52,268 bases of DNA from Phycisphaeraceae bacterium (GTDB lineage: Bacteria; Planctomycetota; Phycisphaerae; Phycisphaerales; Phycisphaeraceae). Under the pieces are notes generated by a model that saw only the letters and a program-made list of their open reading frames with translations, searched no databases and was not told the origin of the DNA. Shown here one piece after another: positions 7,872 through 22,310 of the stretch. The translations under genes and the position numbers were made by a program. The DNA lies in assembly GCA_029260595.1 (NCBI GenBank), contig JAJDCY010000038.1, forward strand, positions 1-52,268, written 5' to 3'. Each line of letters begins with the position of its first letter. Within the stretch, counting starts at the first letter, position 1.

Positions 7872-9203
7872 ATGAGTGAGCCGATTATTCAGGTTCGATC
7901 GTTGGGTAAGCGGTACCGGCTGGGTACTTCGGCGCGGTTGGACCGGACGATCCCGGAGATGATCGAGCAGACGGTGCGCGGGGGTGTGCGGTCGGTGGTT
8001 CGGGGATTGGGGGGGCGGGCCGGGCGCGGGCGCGCGGGCAGTGGTGGGCGCGGTCGGGGCAAGCGTGAGCAGCGGGGCGGTGGGGAGCGGGGGGGTCGGT
8101 CGTTGTGGGCGTTGCGGGGTGTGGACCTGGATGTGCAGCGTGGTGAGGTGGTCGGGATCATCGGGCGTAACGGTGCGGGCAAGTCGACGCTGCTGAAGAT
8201 TTTGTCGCAGATCACGGACCCGAGCGAGGGGCGGGCGGTGATCCGCGGGCGCGTGGCGAGCCTGCTGGAGGTTGGGACGGGGTTTCACCCGGAGCTGACG
8301 GGGCGCGAGAATATTTTTCTTAACGGTGCGATCCTGGGGATGACGCGGCGGGAGATTACGGGCAAGTTTGATGAGATTGTGGATTTTAGCGGGGTGGAGC
8401 GGTTTTTGGATACGCCGTTGAAAAGGTACTCGACGGGGATGGCGGTGCGGCTGGCGTTCGCGGTGGCGGCGCACCTGGAGCCGGAGGTATTGATTATTGA
8501 TGAGGTGCTGGCGGTGGGGGACGCGGCGTTTCAGAGTAAGTGCATCGGGAAGATGAAGGAGGTGGCGGGGGACCAGGGGCGGACGGTGCTGTTTGTGAGT
8601 CACAATATGGACAGCATCATGCATCTGTCGGATCGGGTGATGGTGCTGGATGGCGGGCGGACCAGTGGGTGCATGCCGGTGGAGGACGCGATCCATGCGT
8701 ATTTTGAGTCGTTTACCGAGCGCGGGGATGTGCCGCTGATTGAGTTGCCGCGGAAGGTGCTGGCGGATCGTGCGGCGACGTTTTCGGGGTTGACGGTGAC
8801 GGGTGAGGGCGGGCAGGCGAACCTCGTCGCGTGCGGGCGCGGGATGCGCGTGGATGTGGACATGGTGAATGTTGAGGGTGTGACGGCGGGTCAGTGCGGG
8901 GTGATTATTACGAACGAGCAGGGGCACCGGGTGGTGGTTTTTCAGAGCCGGTTTCATTCGGACCTGGTGCTGGAGAAGCTGGGGGCGAAGACGCGGGTGA
9001 CGTGTGAGGTTCCGTCGCTGTCGCTGGTGCCGGGGACGTATCACATCGATTTGAATCTGGTGGAACAGGGGCGGATGGTGGAGTATGTGGAGCGTGCGGG
9101 GACGTTCAAGGTGGTGTTCGCGGATGTGTTGGGGACGGGGCGGCTGCCGAACAGCCAACAGGGGCATTTCGTGATTCCCTGTGAGTGGCGGGTGGCGGCG
9201 TAG
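7872..9203 (+). CDS. wzt: Polysaccharide ABC exporter ATPase with Wzt-type C-terminal domain
   Basis: The 443-residue protein drives polysaccharide export with the upstream permease. Walker A is GRNGAGKST (98-106). The signature is the variant YSTGMAVRLAFA typical of this subfamily, followed by the Walker B region VLIIDEVLAVGD and the switch VSHN. A C-terminal domain of about 150 residues (from about 295) resembles the Wzt carbohydrate-binding domain, which selects finished polymers. An unusual R/G-rich insert (about 44-75) separates the N-terminal motif KRYRLG from the first core strand. The ATG at 7872 is preferred to a GTG nine bases upstream; the ribosome binding site is weak, which fits translation coupled to the permease. 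Confidence 0.9.
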   Translation: MSEPIIQVRSLGKRYRLGTSARLDRTIPEMIEQTVRGGVRSVVRGLGGRAGRGRAGSGGRGRGKREQRGGGERGGRSLWALRGVDLDVQRGEVVGIIGRNGAGKSTLLKILSQITDPSEGRAVIRGRVASLLEVGTGFHPELTGRENIFLNGAILGMTRREITGKFDEIVDFSGVERFLDTPLKRYSTGMAVRLAFAVAAHLEPEVLIIDEVLAVGDAAFQSKCIGKMKEVAGDQGRTVLFVSHNMDSIMHLSDRVMVLDGGRTSGCMPVEDAIHAYFESFTERGDVPLIELPRKVLADRAATFSGLTVTGEGGQANLVACGRGMRVDVDMVNVEGVTAGQCGVIITNEQGHRVVVFQSRFHSDLVLEKLGAKTRVTCEVPSLSLVPGTYHIDLNLVEQGRMVEYVERAGTFKVVFADVLGTGRLPNSQQGHFVIPCEWRVAA

Positions 9204-9266
9204 GGGTATTGGGTTGGTGGGGGGTTCGACAGAGATACGCGGAGTTGTTGTTGGTGGTGGGCTGGT

Positions 9267-9357
9267 CTGGGGCACGCTGCGCTTAGGCCCCGGCACCCGG
9301 CGTAGGGGTATCACGTCGGAGTGGTGGGTTTCGCTACGCTCAACCCACCCTACGGGG
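9267..9357 (+). repeat. Class E and class D hairpins between convergent genes
   Basis: A class E element (9267-9300; GGGGC/GCCCC stem, tail GGCACCCGG) is followed by a class D element (9323-9357; GGTGGGTT/AACCCACC, tail CTACGGGG). The gene on either side ends here (wzt on +, accC on -), so these hairpins may also act in termination. Confidence 0.75.
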
Positions 9358-9365
9358 TCGCCGTT

Positions 9366-10724
9366 CTACACGCTGGTTTTGTTGTCGAGGAAGCGTTCGA
9401 CGAAGTGGGTGTCTACGTCGGCTTTGACGAAGTGGCTGTTGCGCAGGAGGCGGGCGTGGAGGGGGATGGTGGTTTTGATGGGGGCGATTTCGAATTCGGT
9501 GAGGGCGCGGCTTGCGGTGGCGATGGCGGCGTCGCGGGTGTCGCGGTGGACGATGAGTTTGGCGATCATGGAGTCGTAGTTGGGCGGGACGCGGTAGCCC
9601 TGGTAGCAGTGGGTGTCGATGCGTACGCCGGGGCCGCCGGGTGGGATGAAGCTGTCGATGAGGCCGGGGTTGGGCGCGAAGTCGCGGTCGGGGTCTTCGG
9701 CGTTGATGCGGAGCTCGATGGCGTGGCCTGTGGGTTTGATCTGTCGCTGGGTGAGGCCGAGTTTTTCGCCGGCGGCGATGCGGATCTGTGCTTTGACGAT
9801 GTCGATGCCGGTGAGCATCTCGGTGACGGGGTGCTCGACCTGGACGCGGGTGTTGACTTCCATGAGGTAGAAGTTTTGTTTGGCGGGGTCGAGGAGGAAC
9901 TCGACGGTGCCGGCGGAGTAGTAGTTGGCGGCTTTGCAGAGGCGGACGGCGGCTTTGCAGAGGTCTTCGCGTCGGGCGGGTTCGATGGCGGGGCAGGGTG
10001 CTTCTTCGATGAGTTTCTGGTGGCGTCGCTGTAGTGTGCAGTCGCGTTCGTAGAGGTGGACGATGGTGCCGTGTTGGTCGCCGAGGATCTGGACCTCGAC
10101 GTGTCGTGCTTTTTCGACGAATTTTTCGAGGTAGACGGTGCCGTCTCCGAAGGCGGCGTTGGCTTCGGCTTTGGCTTGTTTGATTCCGGATCGGAGCGAG
10201 ATTTCGTTGTGTGCGATTCGCATGCCTCGGCCGCCGCCGCCGGCGGCGGCTTTGACCATGACGGGGTATCCGATGTCGCGTGCGACTTTGACGGCTTGGT
10301 CTTCGTCTTCGAGAGCGCCTTTGGAGCCGGGCGCGGTGGGGACTTTGTGTTTGGCGGCGAGTTTTTTGCACTTGACCTTGTCGCCGAGGGTTGTCATGGA
10401 ATCGACGCTGGGTCCGATGAACTCGACGTTGCAGGAACGGCAGACCTCGGCGAAGTGTGCGTTTTCGGCGAGGAAACCGTATCCGGGGTGGATGGCGTCG
10501 ACGTTGGCGATTTCGGCGGCGCTGATGATGCGCGGGATGTTGAGGTAGGACTCGGCGGGGGGCGGGTCGCCGATGCAGATGGCTTGGTCGGCGAGCTGGA
10601 CGTGTCGGGAGTCGCGGTCGGCGGTGGAGTAGACGGCGACGGTTTCGATGCCCATTTCGTGTGCGGCGCGGATGATCCGCACGGCGACTTCACCACGGTT
10701 CGCGATCAGGATGCGTGAGAACAT
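9366..10724 (-). CDS. accC: Acetyl-CoA carboxylase, biotin carboxylase subunit
   Basis: The enzyme carboxylates biotin on AccB using ATP and bicarbonate, the first half-reaction of malonyl-CoA synthesis. The 452-residue length is normal. Visible motifs are the N-terminal [29 protein letters not shown], the ATP-grasp glycine loop [12 protein letters not shown], and [12 protein letters not shown] with the catalytic Arg/Glu region, then the C-terminal domain ending at VERFLDNK. It follows accB by 36 bases on the same strand, so the two are almost surely co-transcribed. Confidence 0.97.
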   Translation of the reverse strand: MFSRILIANRGEVAVRIIRAAHEMGIETVAVYSTADRDSRHVQLADQAICIGDPPPAESYLNIPRIISAAEIANVDAIHPGYGFLAENAHFAEVCRSCNVEFIGPSVDSMTTLGDKVKCKKLAAKHKVPTAPGSKGALEDEDQAVKVARDIGYPVMVKAAAGGGGRGMRIAHNEISLRSGIKQAKAEANAAFGDGTVYLEKFVEKARHVEVQILGDQHGTIVHLYERDCTLQRRHQKLIEEAPCPAIEPARREDLCKAAVRLCKAANYYSAGTVEFLLDPAKQNFYLMEVNTRVQVEHPVTEMLTGIDIVKAQIRIAAGEKLGLTQRQIKPTGHAIELRINAEDPDRDFAPNPGLIDSFIPPGGPGVRIDTHCYQGYRVPPNYDSMIAKLIVHRDTRDAAIATASRALTEFEIAPIKTTIPLHARLLRNSHFVKADVDTHFVERFLDNKTSV

Positions 10725-10760
10725 AGGTTGCTCGGTGGTATCGGCGCGTGGGGGGTCGTG

Positions 10761-11240
10761 TTATGGGTTGGGTCGGACGAGGAACAGGGGTTGTCCGAAC
10801 TCGACGGCTTGGCCTGCTTCGACGAGTACTTTTTCGATGGTGCCGTTGGTTTCTGCTTTGATCTCGTTGAAGACTTTCATGGCTTCGATGATGCAGACGA
10901 GTGTTTCGGGGTCGACGGGGTCGCCGCGTGTGACGAAGGGTTTGGCGTCGGGGCTTGCGGCGGAGTAGTAGGTGCCGACCATGGGGCTGGTGATGGTGAG
11001 GAGGCCTTGCTCTTCGGGGGTTGGGCCGGGTGCGGGTGCGGGTGCGTCGGTGGGTTGAGCGGGTGCGGCGGGGTTGGGTGCGGGCGGGGCGTGGGTGGGT
11101 GCGGCGACGTACTGGACGTTCTGTGAGGCGAGGCCGCGCTTGAGTGTGACGCGTTCGTTGTCGCCTTCGAGGTCGAGCTCGGTGAGGTCGTTGGAGACCA
11201 TGAGCTTGACCAGCTCGCGGATCTTTTTGATATCGATCAT
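10761..11240 (-). CDS. accB: Acetyl-CoA carboxylase, biotin carboxyl carrier protein
   Basis: The protein carries biotin between the carboxylase and carboxyltransferase subunits. The 159-residue product has a short N-terminal helix region (MIDIKKIRELVKLM), a long A/P linker (about 46-74), and a C-terminal biotinyl domain. In that domain Lys122 lies in EAMKVFNEI, the standard biotinylation site (EAMK in place of the more common EAMKM). It sits between an aminopeptidase gene upstream and accC downstream. Confidence 0.96.
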   Translation of the reverse strand: MIDIKKIRELVKLMVSNDLTELDLEGDNERVTLKRGLASQNVQYVAAPTHAPPAPNPAAPAQPTDAPAPAPGPTPEEQGLLTITSPMVGTYYSAASPDAKPFVTRGDPVDPETLVCIIEAMKVFNEIKAETNGTIEKVLVEAGQAVEFGQPLFLVRPNP

Positions 11241-11347
11241 GGGGTTGTCCTGAGGCGTTTGGTCGGGCTTGGTGTCGGGCGTTATGGCGTCGGGCGCTGT
11301 GGTGTCGGTTGTGCGGTTGTGCCCGGTGAACGCGATTGATTTTGAGC

Positions 11348-12469
11348 CTAGATGATCGCGGATTCGAGGTCGGTGGGCAAGCCGCTCAGGACGCGTTTGC
11401 CGGTTTGGGTGACCAGGACGTCGTCTTCGATGCGGACGCCGCCTGTGCCGGGGAGGTAGATGCCGGGTTCGACGGTGACGACGTGGCCTGGGAGGAGTGT
11501 GGCGGTGGAGCGTTCGGAGAGGACGGGTTGTTCGTGGATGTCGAGGCCGATGCCGTGGCCTAGCGCGTGGCCGAAGTTTTTGGCGAAGCCGGCGCGGTCG
11601 ATGACGGTTCGGGCGGCGGCGTCGATGTGGGCGAGTGGGACGCCGGGTGCGATGGCGTCGATGGCGGCGAGTTGGGCGTCGCGGACGATCTGGTAGATGT
11701 GCTTGATGCGTGGTGTGAATCGGCGTAGCGCGATGACGCGGGAGAGGTCGGAGCAGTAGCCGTTGTAGCGTGCGCCCCAGTCGATGAGGAGTGTGCTGTT
11801 GGCGCGGACTTTTTTGCGTCCGGGGACGGCGTGGGGGAGGCTGGCGTTGGCGTCGACGGCGACGATGGTGGGGAAGCTGGGGCCGTCGGCGCCGAGTAAT
11901 CGCATCTGGTATTCGAGTTGAGCGGCGATTTGTTGTTCGGTTTGGCCTGGGGCGATGGTGGCGAGTGTGTTGGTGAAGGCTTGTTGCTGGATGCGGAGTG
12001 CTTTGCGGATGGCGGCGACTTCGGCGGGGTCTTTGATGGCGCGTTGTTGGAGCAGGCCGTCGTCGACGGGGACGAGGTTGCGGGCGCCGAGCGCGGCGGC
12101 GAGAGCTTTGCGCTGTGCGAGTGTGGTGTGGGCGGATTGGATGGCGAGGCGTTTGGCGTGGGTGCGTTGGAGGAGTTGTTTGAGGGCGTCGGGGAGTGAG
12201 CGTTTGCGGATGATGACGGCGGCGGCGGGGGCTTCGCGGGTGATTTGTTCGTGGAAGCGGAAGTCGCTGAGGATGGTGGGTTTGTTGGTGGTGCGGCGGA
12301 TGAGGGTCCAGCTATCTTCGCCGGAGAAGCCGGTGAGGTAGCGGGTGTCGTTGGGTGTGGTGATGAGCAGTGCGTCGGCGTTGAATGTGGCGAGGCGTTG
12401 GCGCAGTTGTTGGATGCGGTTGCGCAAACTGTGGGGTTGATTCTTGTTGCGTGCGGGGGTTGTTTTCAT
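11348..12469 (-). CDS. pepP: Xaa-Pro aminopeptidase, M24 family
   Basis: The predicted metallopeptidase removes N-terminal residues preceding proline. The 373-residue protein has a creatinase-like N-terminal domain (RYLTGFSGEDSW, about 45-56) and a pita-bread catalytic domain with SFPTIVAVDANASLPH, LIDWGARYNGYCSDLSR (two metal aspartates), GHALGHGIGLDIHE (metal and catalytic His), VVTVEPGIYLPG and GGVRIEDDVLV (metal glutamates). All five expected ligands appear present. The ATG at 12469 is chosen. An in-frame extension to 12547 would translate straight through a class A hairpin repeat and is rejected. The order aminopeptidase-accB-accC is a known one, often with efp between; efp is absent here. 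Confidence 0.92.
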   Translation of the reverse strand: MKTTPARNKNQPHSLRNRIQQLRQRLATFNADALLITTPNDTRYLTGFSGEDSWTLIRRTTNKPTILSDFRFHEQITREAPAAAVIIRKRSLPDALKQLLQRTHAKRLAIQSAHTTLAQRKALAAALGARNLVPVDDGLLQQRAIKDPAEVAAIRKALRIQQQAFTNTLATIAPGQTEQQIAAQLEYQMRLLGADGPSFPTIVAVDANASLPHAVPGRKKVRANSTLLIDWGARYNGYCSDLSRVIALRRFTPRIKHIYQIVRDAQLAAIDAIAPGVPLAHIDAAARTVIDRAGFAKNFGHALGHGIGLDIHEQPVLSERSTATLLPGHVVTVEPGIYLPGTGGVRIEDDVLVTQTGKRVLSGLPTDLESAII

Positions 12470-12483
12470 TGGGTTTGGCGGAG

Positions 12484-12610
12484 CACTGCTTGCAAGCAAG
12501 CAGTGGCACCCTGTGGGGGCGGTTGGTGGGTTGTTCGACACTGACAAGCGGACTTGTCAGTTGCACCCGAGCGTTTTGGGAGCAGTGGCGGGCAGGCCGC
12601 CAGTGGCACG
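12484..12610 (+). repeat. Cluster of class A, B and C hairpin repeats
   Basis: A class A unit (12484-12511, loop CAAG) is followed by a class B unit (12539-12568; arms CACTGACAAG and CTTGTCAGTT, loop CGGA, tail GCACCC). A class C-like unit follows near 12584-12610 with GGCGG/CCGCC arms and tail AGTGGCACGG. Three stem types thus stand side by side with the same type of tail. Confidence 0.8.
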
Positions 12611-12630
12611 GCCTGCAGTTCGTGTTGAGT

Positions 12631-13029
12631 CTAGTACTTTTCGTCGGGGTCGAAGGCGCGGTCTTCTATGAAGGAGAGTTGGCCTGTGGGGGTGAGTTGG
12701 CGGTAGAAGCAGGTCTGGTAGCCGGCGTGGCAGCAGGGTCCGAGGGATTTGCATCGCATGAGGACGGTGTCCTGGTCGCAGTCGACACGGATGTCGACGA
12801 TTTGCTGGAAGTGGCCTGTGCTTTCGCCCTTGGTCCAGAGGCGTTTTCGTGAGCGTGCGAAGAAAGTTGCTTTGCGTGTTTCGAGTGAGATTTTGAGGGC
12901 CTCGGCGTTCTGCCAGCCCATCATGAGGATCTGTCCGGTGTCGATGTCCTGGACGATGGCGGGGACGAGGCCCTGGTCGTTGAACTTGATGTCGAGTGTT
13001 TCGGTGGTTTCGCGTTCGGTGTTCAACAT
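12631..13029 (-). CDS. hisI: Phosphoribosyl-AMP cyclohydrolase
   Basis: The enzyme opens the purine ring of PR-AMP in the third step of histidine synthesis. The 132-residue product matches the single-domain form without the HisE pyrophosphohydrolase. The motifs LMMGWQNAEAL, FFARSRKRLWTKGE, and the metal-binding VDCDQD (Asp83, Cys84, Asp85) with GPCCHAG (Cys99, Cys100) and Cys107 are present. No other his gene is in the window. It is flanked by hairpin repeats downstream and by a STAS gene 158 bases upstream. Confidence 0.95.
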   Translation of the reverse strand: MLNTERETTETLDIKFNDQGLVPAIVQDIDTGQILMMGWQNAEALKISLETRKATFFARSRKRLWTKGESTGHFQQIVDIRVDCDQDTVLMRCKSLGPCCHAGYQTCFYRQLTPTGQLSFIEDRAFDPDEKY

Positions 13030-13187
13030 CTTTCCCTCGTTGCGGCTTGGCGTGTTTTGAACGGTTGCGCTAAGCGGGGTCGTGTGGTCCGGGTTGTTTG
13101 AAGGCGAGTTGACGCGAAGGTGGGCGGCCTGGGGTTTGGCTGTGTCGTCGCGTCGGGTTGTCGGCGGTCGTCGATTAATCGCGGTGG

Positions 13188-13526
13188 TTACATTTCGATC
13201 TGTAGTCCGGCGAGTCCGGTGGCGAGGTCAGTGGTGAACTCGAAGACTTTGTCGAGTCCGGTGGTGAGGAAGACGGCCCAGACGCTGTCGGAGGGTCCGG
13301 CGAGTACGAGGCGAGCGTCGTGGTCGACGGCGTACTTTCGCAGGCGGAGCATCTGTGAGAGGTTGGTGCTGTTTAGCTGAGTGACGGCGGAGAGGTCGAG
13401 TATGAGGCTGGGCTCGGGGTGTGCGGACTCGGCGCGATCTTTGAGCTGGGTGAGGTCTTCGGAGAGTGCGGGTTCGTTGTTTAGCTGTGCGATCCAGATC
13501 CTGTCGGACCATTCTTGTATTGCCAT
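13188..13526 (-). CDS. STAS-domain protein, anti-sigma factor antagonist type
   Basis: The 112-residue product is a single STAS domain. The segment LILDLSAVTQLNSTNLSQML (about 41-60) matches the conserved strand, loop and helix of SpoIIAA-like antagonists, with Ser53 or Thr54 at the position normally phosphorylated by an anti-sigma kinase. It lies 36 bases after gyrA on the same strand and may be co-transcribed with it. No kinase or phosphatase partner is adjacent, so its target is unknown. A second STAS gene lies at 51762-52112. Confidence 0.82.
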   Translation of the reverse strand: MAIQEWSDRIWIAQLNNEPALSEDLTQLKDRAESAHPEPSLILDLSAVTQLNSTNLSQMLRLRKYAVDHDARLVLAGPSDSVWAVFLTTGLDKVFEFTTDLATGLAGLQIEM

Positions 13527-13562
13527 GGGGTGCGGCCTCCGGTGCGGGCGCTTGGTTGTCGG

Positions 13563-16244
13563 TTAGGTGGTTGCGTCGGTTGTGTCGTCGGATGCGGATT
13601 CGGTTGTGTCTGGGGCGGTGTCGTTTGGTGTGTCGTCTTCGTCTTCTTCGATTCGGGCGACGCCTGCGAGGGTGTCAGTTTTGTTGAGGTTGATGACACG
13701 GACACCTTGTGCGCCGCGGCCAGTCTGGCGGATGGTGTCGGTGTCGATGCGGACAATCATACCACCGGTGGAGATGAGCATCAGGCCGTCGCCGGGGCTG
13801 ACGGCGAGCAGACCGATGACGTGGCCGTTGCGTTGGTTTGCGGCGATGTCGCGTCGTCCTTTGCCGCCGCGGTTCTGTGCGCGTGCGGTGCCGTCCTCCG
13901 ATTGGACGAGGTATTCGGAGAGGGGTGTGCGTTTGCCGTAGCCGTTGGCGGTGACGGTGAGGAGGTTTTGCGGGTTGTCCTGATCGATGCGTACGAGTCC
14001 GACGACGTGGTCGTCTTTGGCGAGTGAGATTCCTTTGACGCCGCTGGCGTTGCGTCCCATGGCGCGTGCGCCGTCTTCGTGGAAGCGTATGGCCATGCCT
14101 TTTTGTGTGCCGAGGAGTATGTGGTCGTCGCCGCTGGTCCAGGTGACGCCGATGAGTGAGTCGTCTTCGCGGAGGTTGATGGCGATGATGCCGCTGCGGT
14201 TGACGTTGCGGTATTCCCTGAGCGAGGTTCGTTTGACGATGCCGTTTTCGGTGGCGAAGAGGAGGAAGTTTTCTTGTTTTTCGAAGTCGGTGATAGGCAT
14301 GAATTCGCGTACGGATTCTCCGTCGCGGAGGTCGAGGAGGTTGACGATGGCGCGGCCTCGGCTGGTGCGTGAGGCTTCGGGGATTTCGTAGACTTTGATT
14401 TTGTAGACGCGGCCTGTGTTGGTGAAGCAGAGCAGGTCGTCGTGAGTTGAGGCGACGAAGACTTGTTGTGTGAAGTCGTCTTCTTTGGCGGCGGCGCCGA
14501 TGACGCCGCGTCCGCCACGGCCTTGGGTTCGGTATTGTTCGACGGGGAGTCGTTTGACGTATCCGGCGTGGGTGATGGTGACGGCGACCTGCTCGACGGT
14601 GGTGAGGTCGCCGATGTCGAAGTCGCCTGCTTCTTCGGTGATTTCCGTGCGTCGTGGGTCTGCGAATCGTGCTTTGAGCTCGATCATGTCCGCGCGGATC
14701 ATGTCGAGGACGATTTGTTCGCCGGCGAGGATGGCTTCGTACTCTTCGATCTGGCTGAGGAGTTTGGCGTATTCGTTGACGAGTTTTTCGATTTCGAGGC
14801 CGACGAGCTGGATGAGTTGGAGGCGGCCGATGGCCTCTGCCTGGATGCGTGTGAGGCGTGCGGCGTTGGTGGCGGATTGTTTGAGGAAGCGGTCGGGGAT
14901 CTTGGGGGCGTAGGGGTGGTCGGGGGGGATCTGGAACCCGCGGGCGAGGAGTTTTTCGATGGCTTGTTCGCGTGTGGTGGATGATCGGATGAGTCGGATG
15001 ACTTCGTCGAGGTCGCAGACGGCGTAGATGAGTCCCTCGATGCGGTGGGCTTCTTGCTGTGCCTGTCGGAGTCGGTATGCGGTGCGTCGTCGGATGACCT
15101 CGATGCGGTGCTCGATGAAGATTTCGATGAGAGCTTTGAGTCCGAGGGTGCGTGGTTGGCCTTTGACGAGGGCGATGTTGATGATGCTGAAGGTCGATTG
15201 CAGGGGTGTCATGCGGTAGAGCTGGTTTTCGACGGTGGCGGGGTCGGCTCCGCGTTTGAGTTCGATGACGAGGCGCATGCCGCGGCGGTTGGATGATTCG
15301 TCGACGATGTTGGCGATGTCGGTGAGTCGGTCGTGCTTGCGCGCTTCGACCATTTTGTCGACGATGCCGGCGTTTTTGGTGACCTGGTAGGGGATCTCTG
15401 TGACGATGAGGAGGTTTCGGCCTGTGCGGGATTGTTCGTGGAGGATTTTGCCGCGGACGGTGACTTTGCCGCGGCCTGTCGCGTAGGCTTGCGCGATTCC
15501 GCGTCGGCCACAGATCATGCCGCCGGTGGGGAAGTCGGGTCCGGGGACGATTTGTATGAGTTCGGCGAGCGTGAGTTCGGGGTTGTCGAGCACGGCGACG
15601 ACGGCGTCGCAGATTTCGGCGAGGTTGTGGGGAGGCATGGAGCATGCCATGCCGACGGCGATGCCGGTGGAGCCGTTGACGAGTAGGTTGGGGAAGCGTG
15701 CGGGGAGGACTCTTGGCTCTTCGACGCTTTCATCGAAGTTGGGTTGCCAGTCGACGGTGTCGAGCTTGAGGTCGTCGAGCATGGCGACGGCGTGTGGGTG
15801 TAGGCGTGCTTCGGTGTACCGCATGGCGGCGGGTGGGTCGGGGTCGATGGAGCCGAAGTTGCCTTGCTTGTCGATGAGGAGTCCGCGTGTTTTCCAGTCT
15901 TGTGCGAGGTTGACGAGTGTGGGGTAGATCGCGCCGTCGCCGTGTGGGTGGTACTTTTTCATGGTCTCGCCGACGATGCCGGCGCACTTGGAGTGCTTGC
16001 GGCCTGGCGAGAGGTTGAGGTCGTTCATGGCGACGAGGATGCGTCGTTGAGAGGGTTTGAGGCCGTCGCGCGCGTCGGGGAGTGCGCGGTCGACGATGGT
16101 GCTCATGGCGTAGGTGAGGTAGCTGTCGGCGAGCTCGCGTTCGATGGCGAGGTCGATGGTGCGAGTGCCGCCGCCGGAGGTTGGCGCGGAGCCGTCGTCG
16201 GGGAGATCGGCGGTGTATTGGGTGTCGTCTGTGGTGTCAGCCAT
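13563..16244 (-). CDS. gyrA: DNA gyrase subunit A
   Basis: The protein cuts and rejoins DNA in negative supercoiling, working with GyrB. In its 893 residues, the winged-helix region shows [11 protein letters not shown], the catalytic Tyr143 is in [10 protein letters not shown], and the C-terminal pinwheel follows. A GyrA-box-like QGRGGRG motif marks it as gyrase rather than topoisomerase IV ParC. The quinolone-contact positions are unusual: the motif reads HGDGAIYP, so the E. coli Ser83 and Asp87 equivalents are Gly104 and Pro108. The tail is acidic and Thr/Asp-rich. gyrB is not in the window. A possible -10 box (TACAAT on the minus strand, 16322-16327) lies about 80 bases upstream. Confidence 0.97.
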   Translation of the reverse strand: MADTTDDTQYTADLPDDGSAPTSGGGTRTIDLAIERELADSYLTYAMSTIVDRALPDARDGLKPSQRRILVAMNDLNLSPGRKHSKCAGIVGETMKKYHPHGDGAIYPTLVNLAQDWKTRGLLIDKQGNFGSIDPDPPAAMRYTEARLHPHAVAMLDDLKLDTVDWQPNFDESVEEPRVLPARFPNLLVNGSTGIAVGMACSMPPHNLAEICDAVVAVLDNPELTLAELIQIVPGPDFPTGGMICGRRGIAQAYATGRGKVTVRGKILHEQSRTGRNLLIVTEIPYQVTKNAGIVDKMVEARKHDRLTDIANIVDESSNRRGMRLVIELKRGADPATVENQLYRMTPLQSTFSIINIALVKGQPRTLGLKALIEIFIEHRIEVIRRRTAYRLRQAQQEAHRIEGLIYAVCDLDEVIRLIRSSTTREQAIEKLLARGFQIPPDHPYAPKIPDRFLKQSATNAARLTRIQAEAIGRLQLIQLVGLEIEKLVNEYAKLLSQIEEYEAILAGEQIVLDMIRADMIELKARFADPRRTEITEEAGDFDIGDLTTVEQVAVTITHAGYVKRLPVEQYRTQGRGGRGVIGAAAKEDDFTQQVFVASTHDDLLCFTNTGRVYKIKVYEIPEASRTSRGRAIVNLLDLRDGESVREFMPITDFEKQENFLLFATENGIVKRTSLREYRNVNRSGIIAINLREDDSLIGVTWTSGDDHILLGTQKGMAIRFHEDGARAMGRNASGVKGISLAKDDHVVGLVRIDQDNPQNLLTVTANGYGKRTPLSEYLVQSEDGTARAQNRGGKGRRDIAANQRNGHVIGLLAVSPGDGLMLISTGGMIVRIDTDTIRQTGRGAQGVRVINLNKTDTLAGVARIEEDEDDTPNDTAPDTTESASDDTTDATT

Positions 16245-16521
16245 GGGGGGTTTGGGCCTGTGTGTTGTGTGGGGGCGAAGGTGTTATCGCCGTTGTGTCA
16301 GCGGGGTCTATGAATCCTGTTATTGTACCGATTGGCGGGGTTTGATGCGTGGTTGCGGGGGCGGGAATTGGGGGGTTGGCGGGGGGTGTGGGGCGGGTGT
16401 GGGGGCATAAAAACTATACGGTGCTGGGGTTCGGGGGGTTTGGCGGGGTGGGGGAAATTTGTGGGTGGGTTGGCGGGAAAAATGGGTGGTGGCGGGGCGG
16501 GAAACTTGAGGAAAAGGTGAT
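16245..16521. other. Divergent gyrA/ychF promoter region
   Basis: This is a 277-base gap between divergent genes. Toward gyrA, a TACAAT-like -10 is visible on the minus strand at 16322-16327 without a good -35. Toward ychF, ACTATACG near 16409-16416 could be a -10, and GAGGAAAAGGTGA just before 16522 is the ribosome binding site. The middle is a long G-rich tract. Confidence 0.35.
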
Positions 16522-17613
16522 ATGGAAGCAGGGATTGTCGGGCTGCCGAATGTTGGGAAGAGCACGCTGTTTAATGCGCTGACGGCGGCGGAGATACCGA
16601 GTGAGAATTATCCGTTTTGCACGATCGAGCCGAACGTGGGTGTGGTGGAGGTGCCGGATGGTCGGCTGGCGCGGATCGAGGCGCATATCCCGACGCAGAA
16701 GGTGATCCCGGCGGCGTTGCGGCTGGTGGATATCGCGGGGTTGGTGCGCGGGGCGAGTCAGGGTGAGGGGTTGGGCAACAAGTTTTTGTCGCATATCCGC
16801 AATGTGGATGCGATCGTGCATGTGGTGCGGTGTTTTGAGGATGACCAGGTGACGCATGTGGATGGGCGGCCTGATCCGATTCGTGATCTTGAGACGATCG
16901 AGATGGAGTTGATGCTGGCGGATTTGCAGTCGGTCGAAGGGTCGATGGATAAGGCTCGGCGGACGGCGCGGACGGGGGATAAGGATGCGAAGGCGCGGGT
17001 GGAGTTGTTGGAGCAGTGTCAAGCGTTGCTTGCAGATGGGAAGCCGGTTCGCGGGTTGGTGGTGGATGATCCGGATGCGGTGAAGGCGCTGAAGGATTTG
17101 TCGATGTTGTCGGCGAAGCGGGTGCTGTATGTGGCGAATGTGGATGAGTCGGACTTGCTGGGGGAGGGTGCGGCGGCGATGCGGCTGCGCGAGCGGGCGG
17201 CGAGTGAGGGGGGGGTGGTGGTGCCGGTGTGTGCGAAGATTGAGAGTGAGTTGATCGAGCTGGACGGTGCGGATCGGGCGGAGATGCTGGAGAGTTTGGG
17301 GTTGGTGGAGCCGGCGTTGGCGGCGCTGGCGCGTGGGGCGTATGAGTTGTTGGATTTGCAGAGTTACTTCACGGCGGGGCCGAAGGAGATCCGGGCGTGG
17401 ACGATCCCGGTGGGGGCGACGGGGCCGCAGGCGGCGGGTGTGATCCATACGGATTTTGAGCGCGGGTTTATCCGTGCGGAGGTTTATTCGGTGGGGGATT
17501 TAGAAGAACACAAGACGGAGGCGGCGATCCGTGCGGCGGGGAAGATGCGGGTTGAGGGTAAGGGGTATGTGGTGCGGGATGGGGATGTTTGTCACTTTTT
17601 GTTTAATGTTTGA
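16522..17613 (+). CDS. ychF: Ribosome-binding ATPase YchF (OLA1 family)
   Basis: This is a conserved TRAFAC P-loop protein that binds the ribosome and prefers ATP. G1 is GLPNVGKS (7-14), G3 is DIAG (70-73), and G4 is the diagnostic NVDE (206-209) in place of NKxD, which explains ATP preference. The C-terminal TGS domain is seen from about residue 280 ([41 protein letters not shown]). The length of 363 is standard. It converges with rpoC, with dispersed hairpins in the gap. Confidence 0.97.
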   Translation: MEAGIVGLPNVGKSTLFNALTAAEIPSENYPFCTIEPNVGVVEVPDGRLARIEAHIPTQKVIPAALRLVDIAGLVRGASQGEGLGNKFLSHIRNVDAIVHVVRCFEDDQVTHVDGRPDPIRDLETIEMELMLADLQSVEGSMDKARRTARTGDKDAKARVELLEQCQALLADGKPVRGLVVDDPDAVKALKDLSMLSAKRVLYVANVDESDLLGEGAAAMRLRERAASEGGVVVPVCAKIESELIELDGADRAEMLESLGLVEPALAALARGAYELLDLQSYFTAGPKEIRAWTIPVGATGPQAAGVIHTDFERGFIRAEVYSVGDLEEHKTEAAIRAAGKMRVEGKGYVVRDGDVCHFLFNV

Positions 17614-17647
17614 GGTGGGGTGACAGTGGGGCAGGGGGATTGGGTAT

Positions 17648-17738
17648 GGTGGGTTTCGCTTTGCTCAACCCACCCTACGGGGTTTGTTCGGTGCGCCTGT
17701 GAGGTGGGAACACTGCTTGCGAGCAAGCAGTGGCACCC
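17648..17738 (+). repeat. Class D and class A hairpins between ychF and rpoC
   Basis: A class D unit (17648-17682) and a class A unit (17711-17738, loop CGAG) occupy the gap between two convergent genes. Both keep + orientation. The class A unit ends eight bases from the rpoC stop codon, so it could help terminate either transcript. Confidence 0.85.
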
Positions 17739-17745
17739 GAGCGGG

Positions 17746-22179
<4,434 letters not shown>

Positions 22180-22310
22180 GGGTTTGAAGCCTCCGACTGA
22201 ATCCAAAGGAAACAGCGTTCGGGTGATTGCGGTTTAGTGTGATCGCTGAGTTGAGGTCAGCGTGTTTTTCCGTGTTGCGAGTCGTTGCCGGTATTGCCGG
22301 GTGTTGTCTA

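Noticed and set aside
12470..12547. N-terminal extension of the Xaa-Pro aminopeptidase
   Set aside because: It translates a class A hairpin; homology starts at the ATG at 12469.
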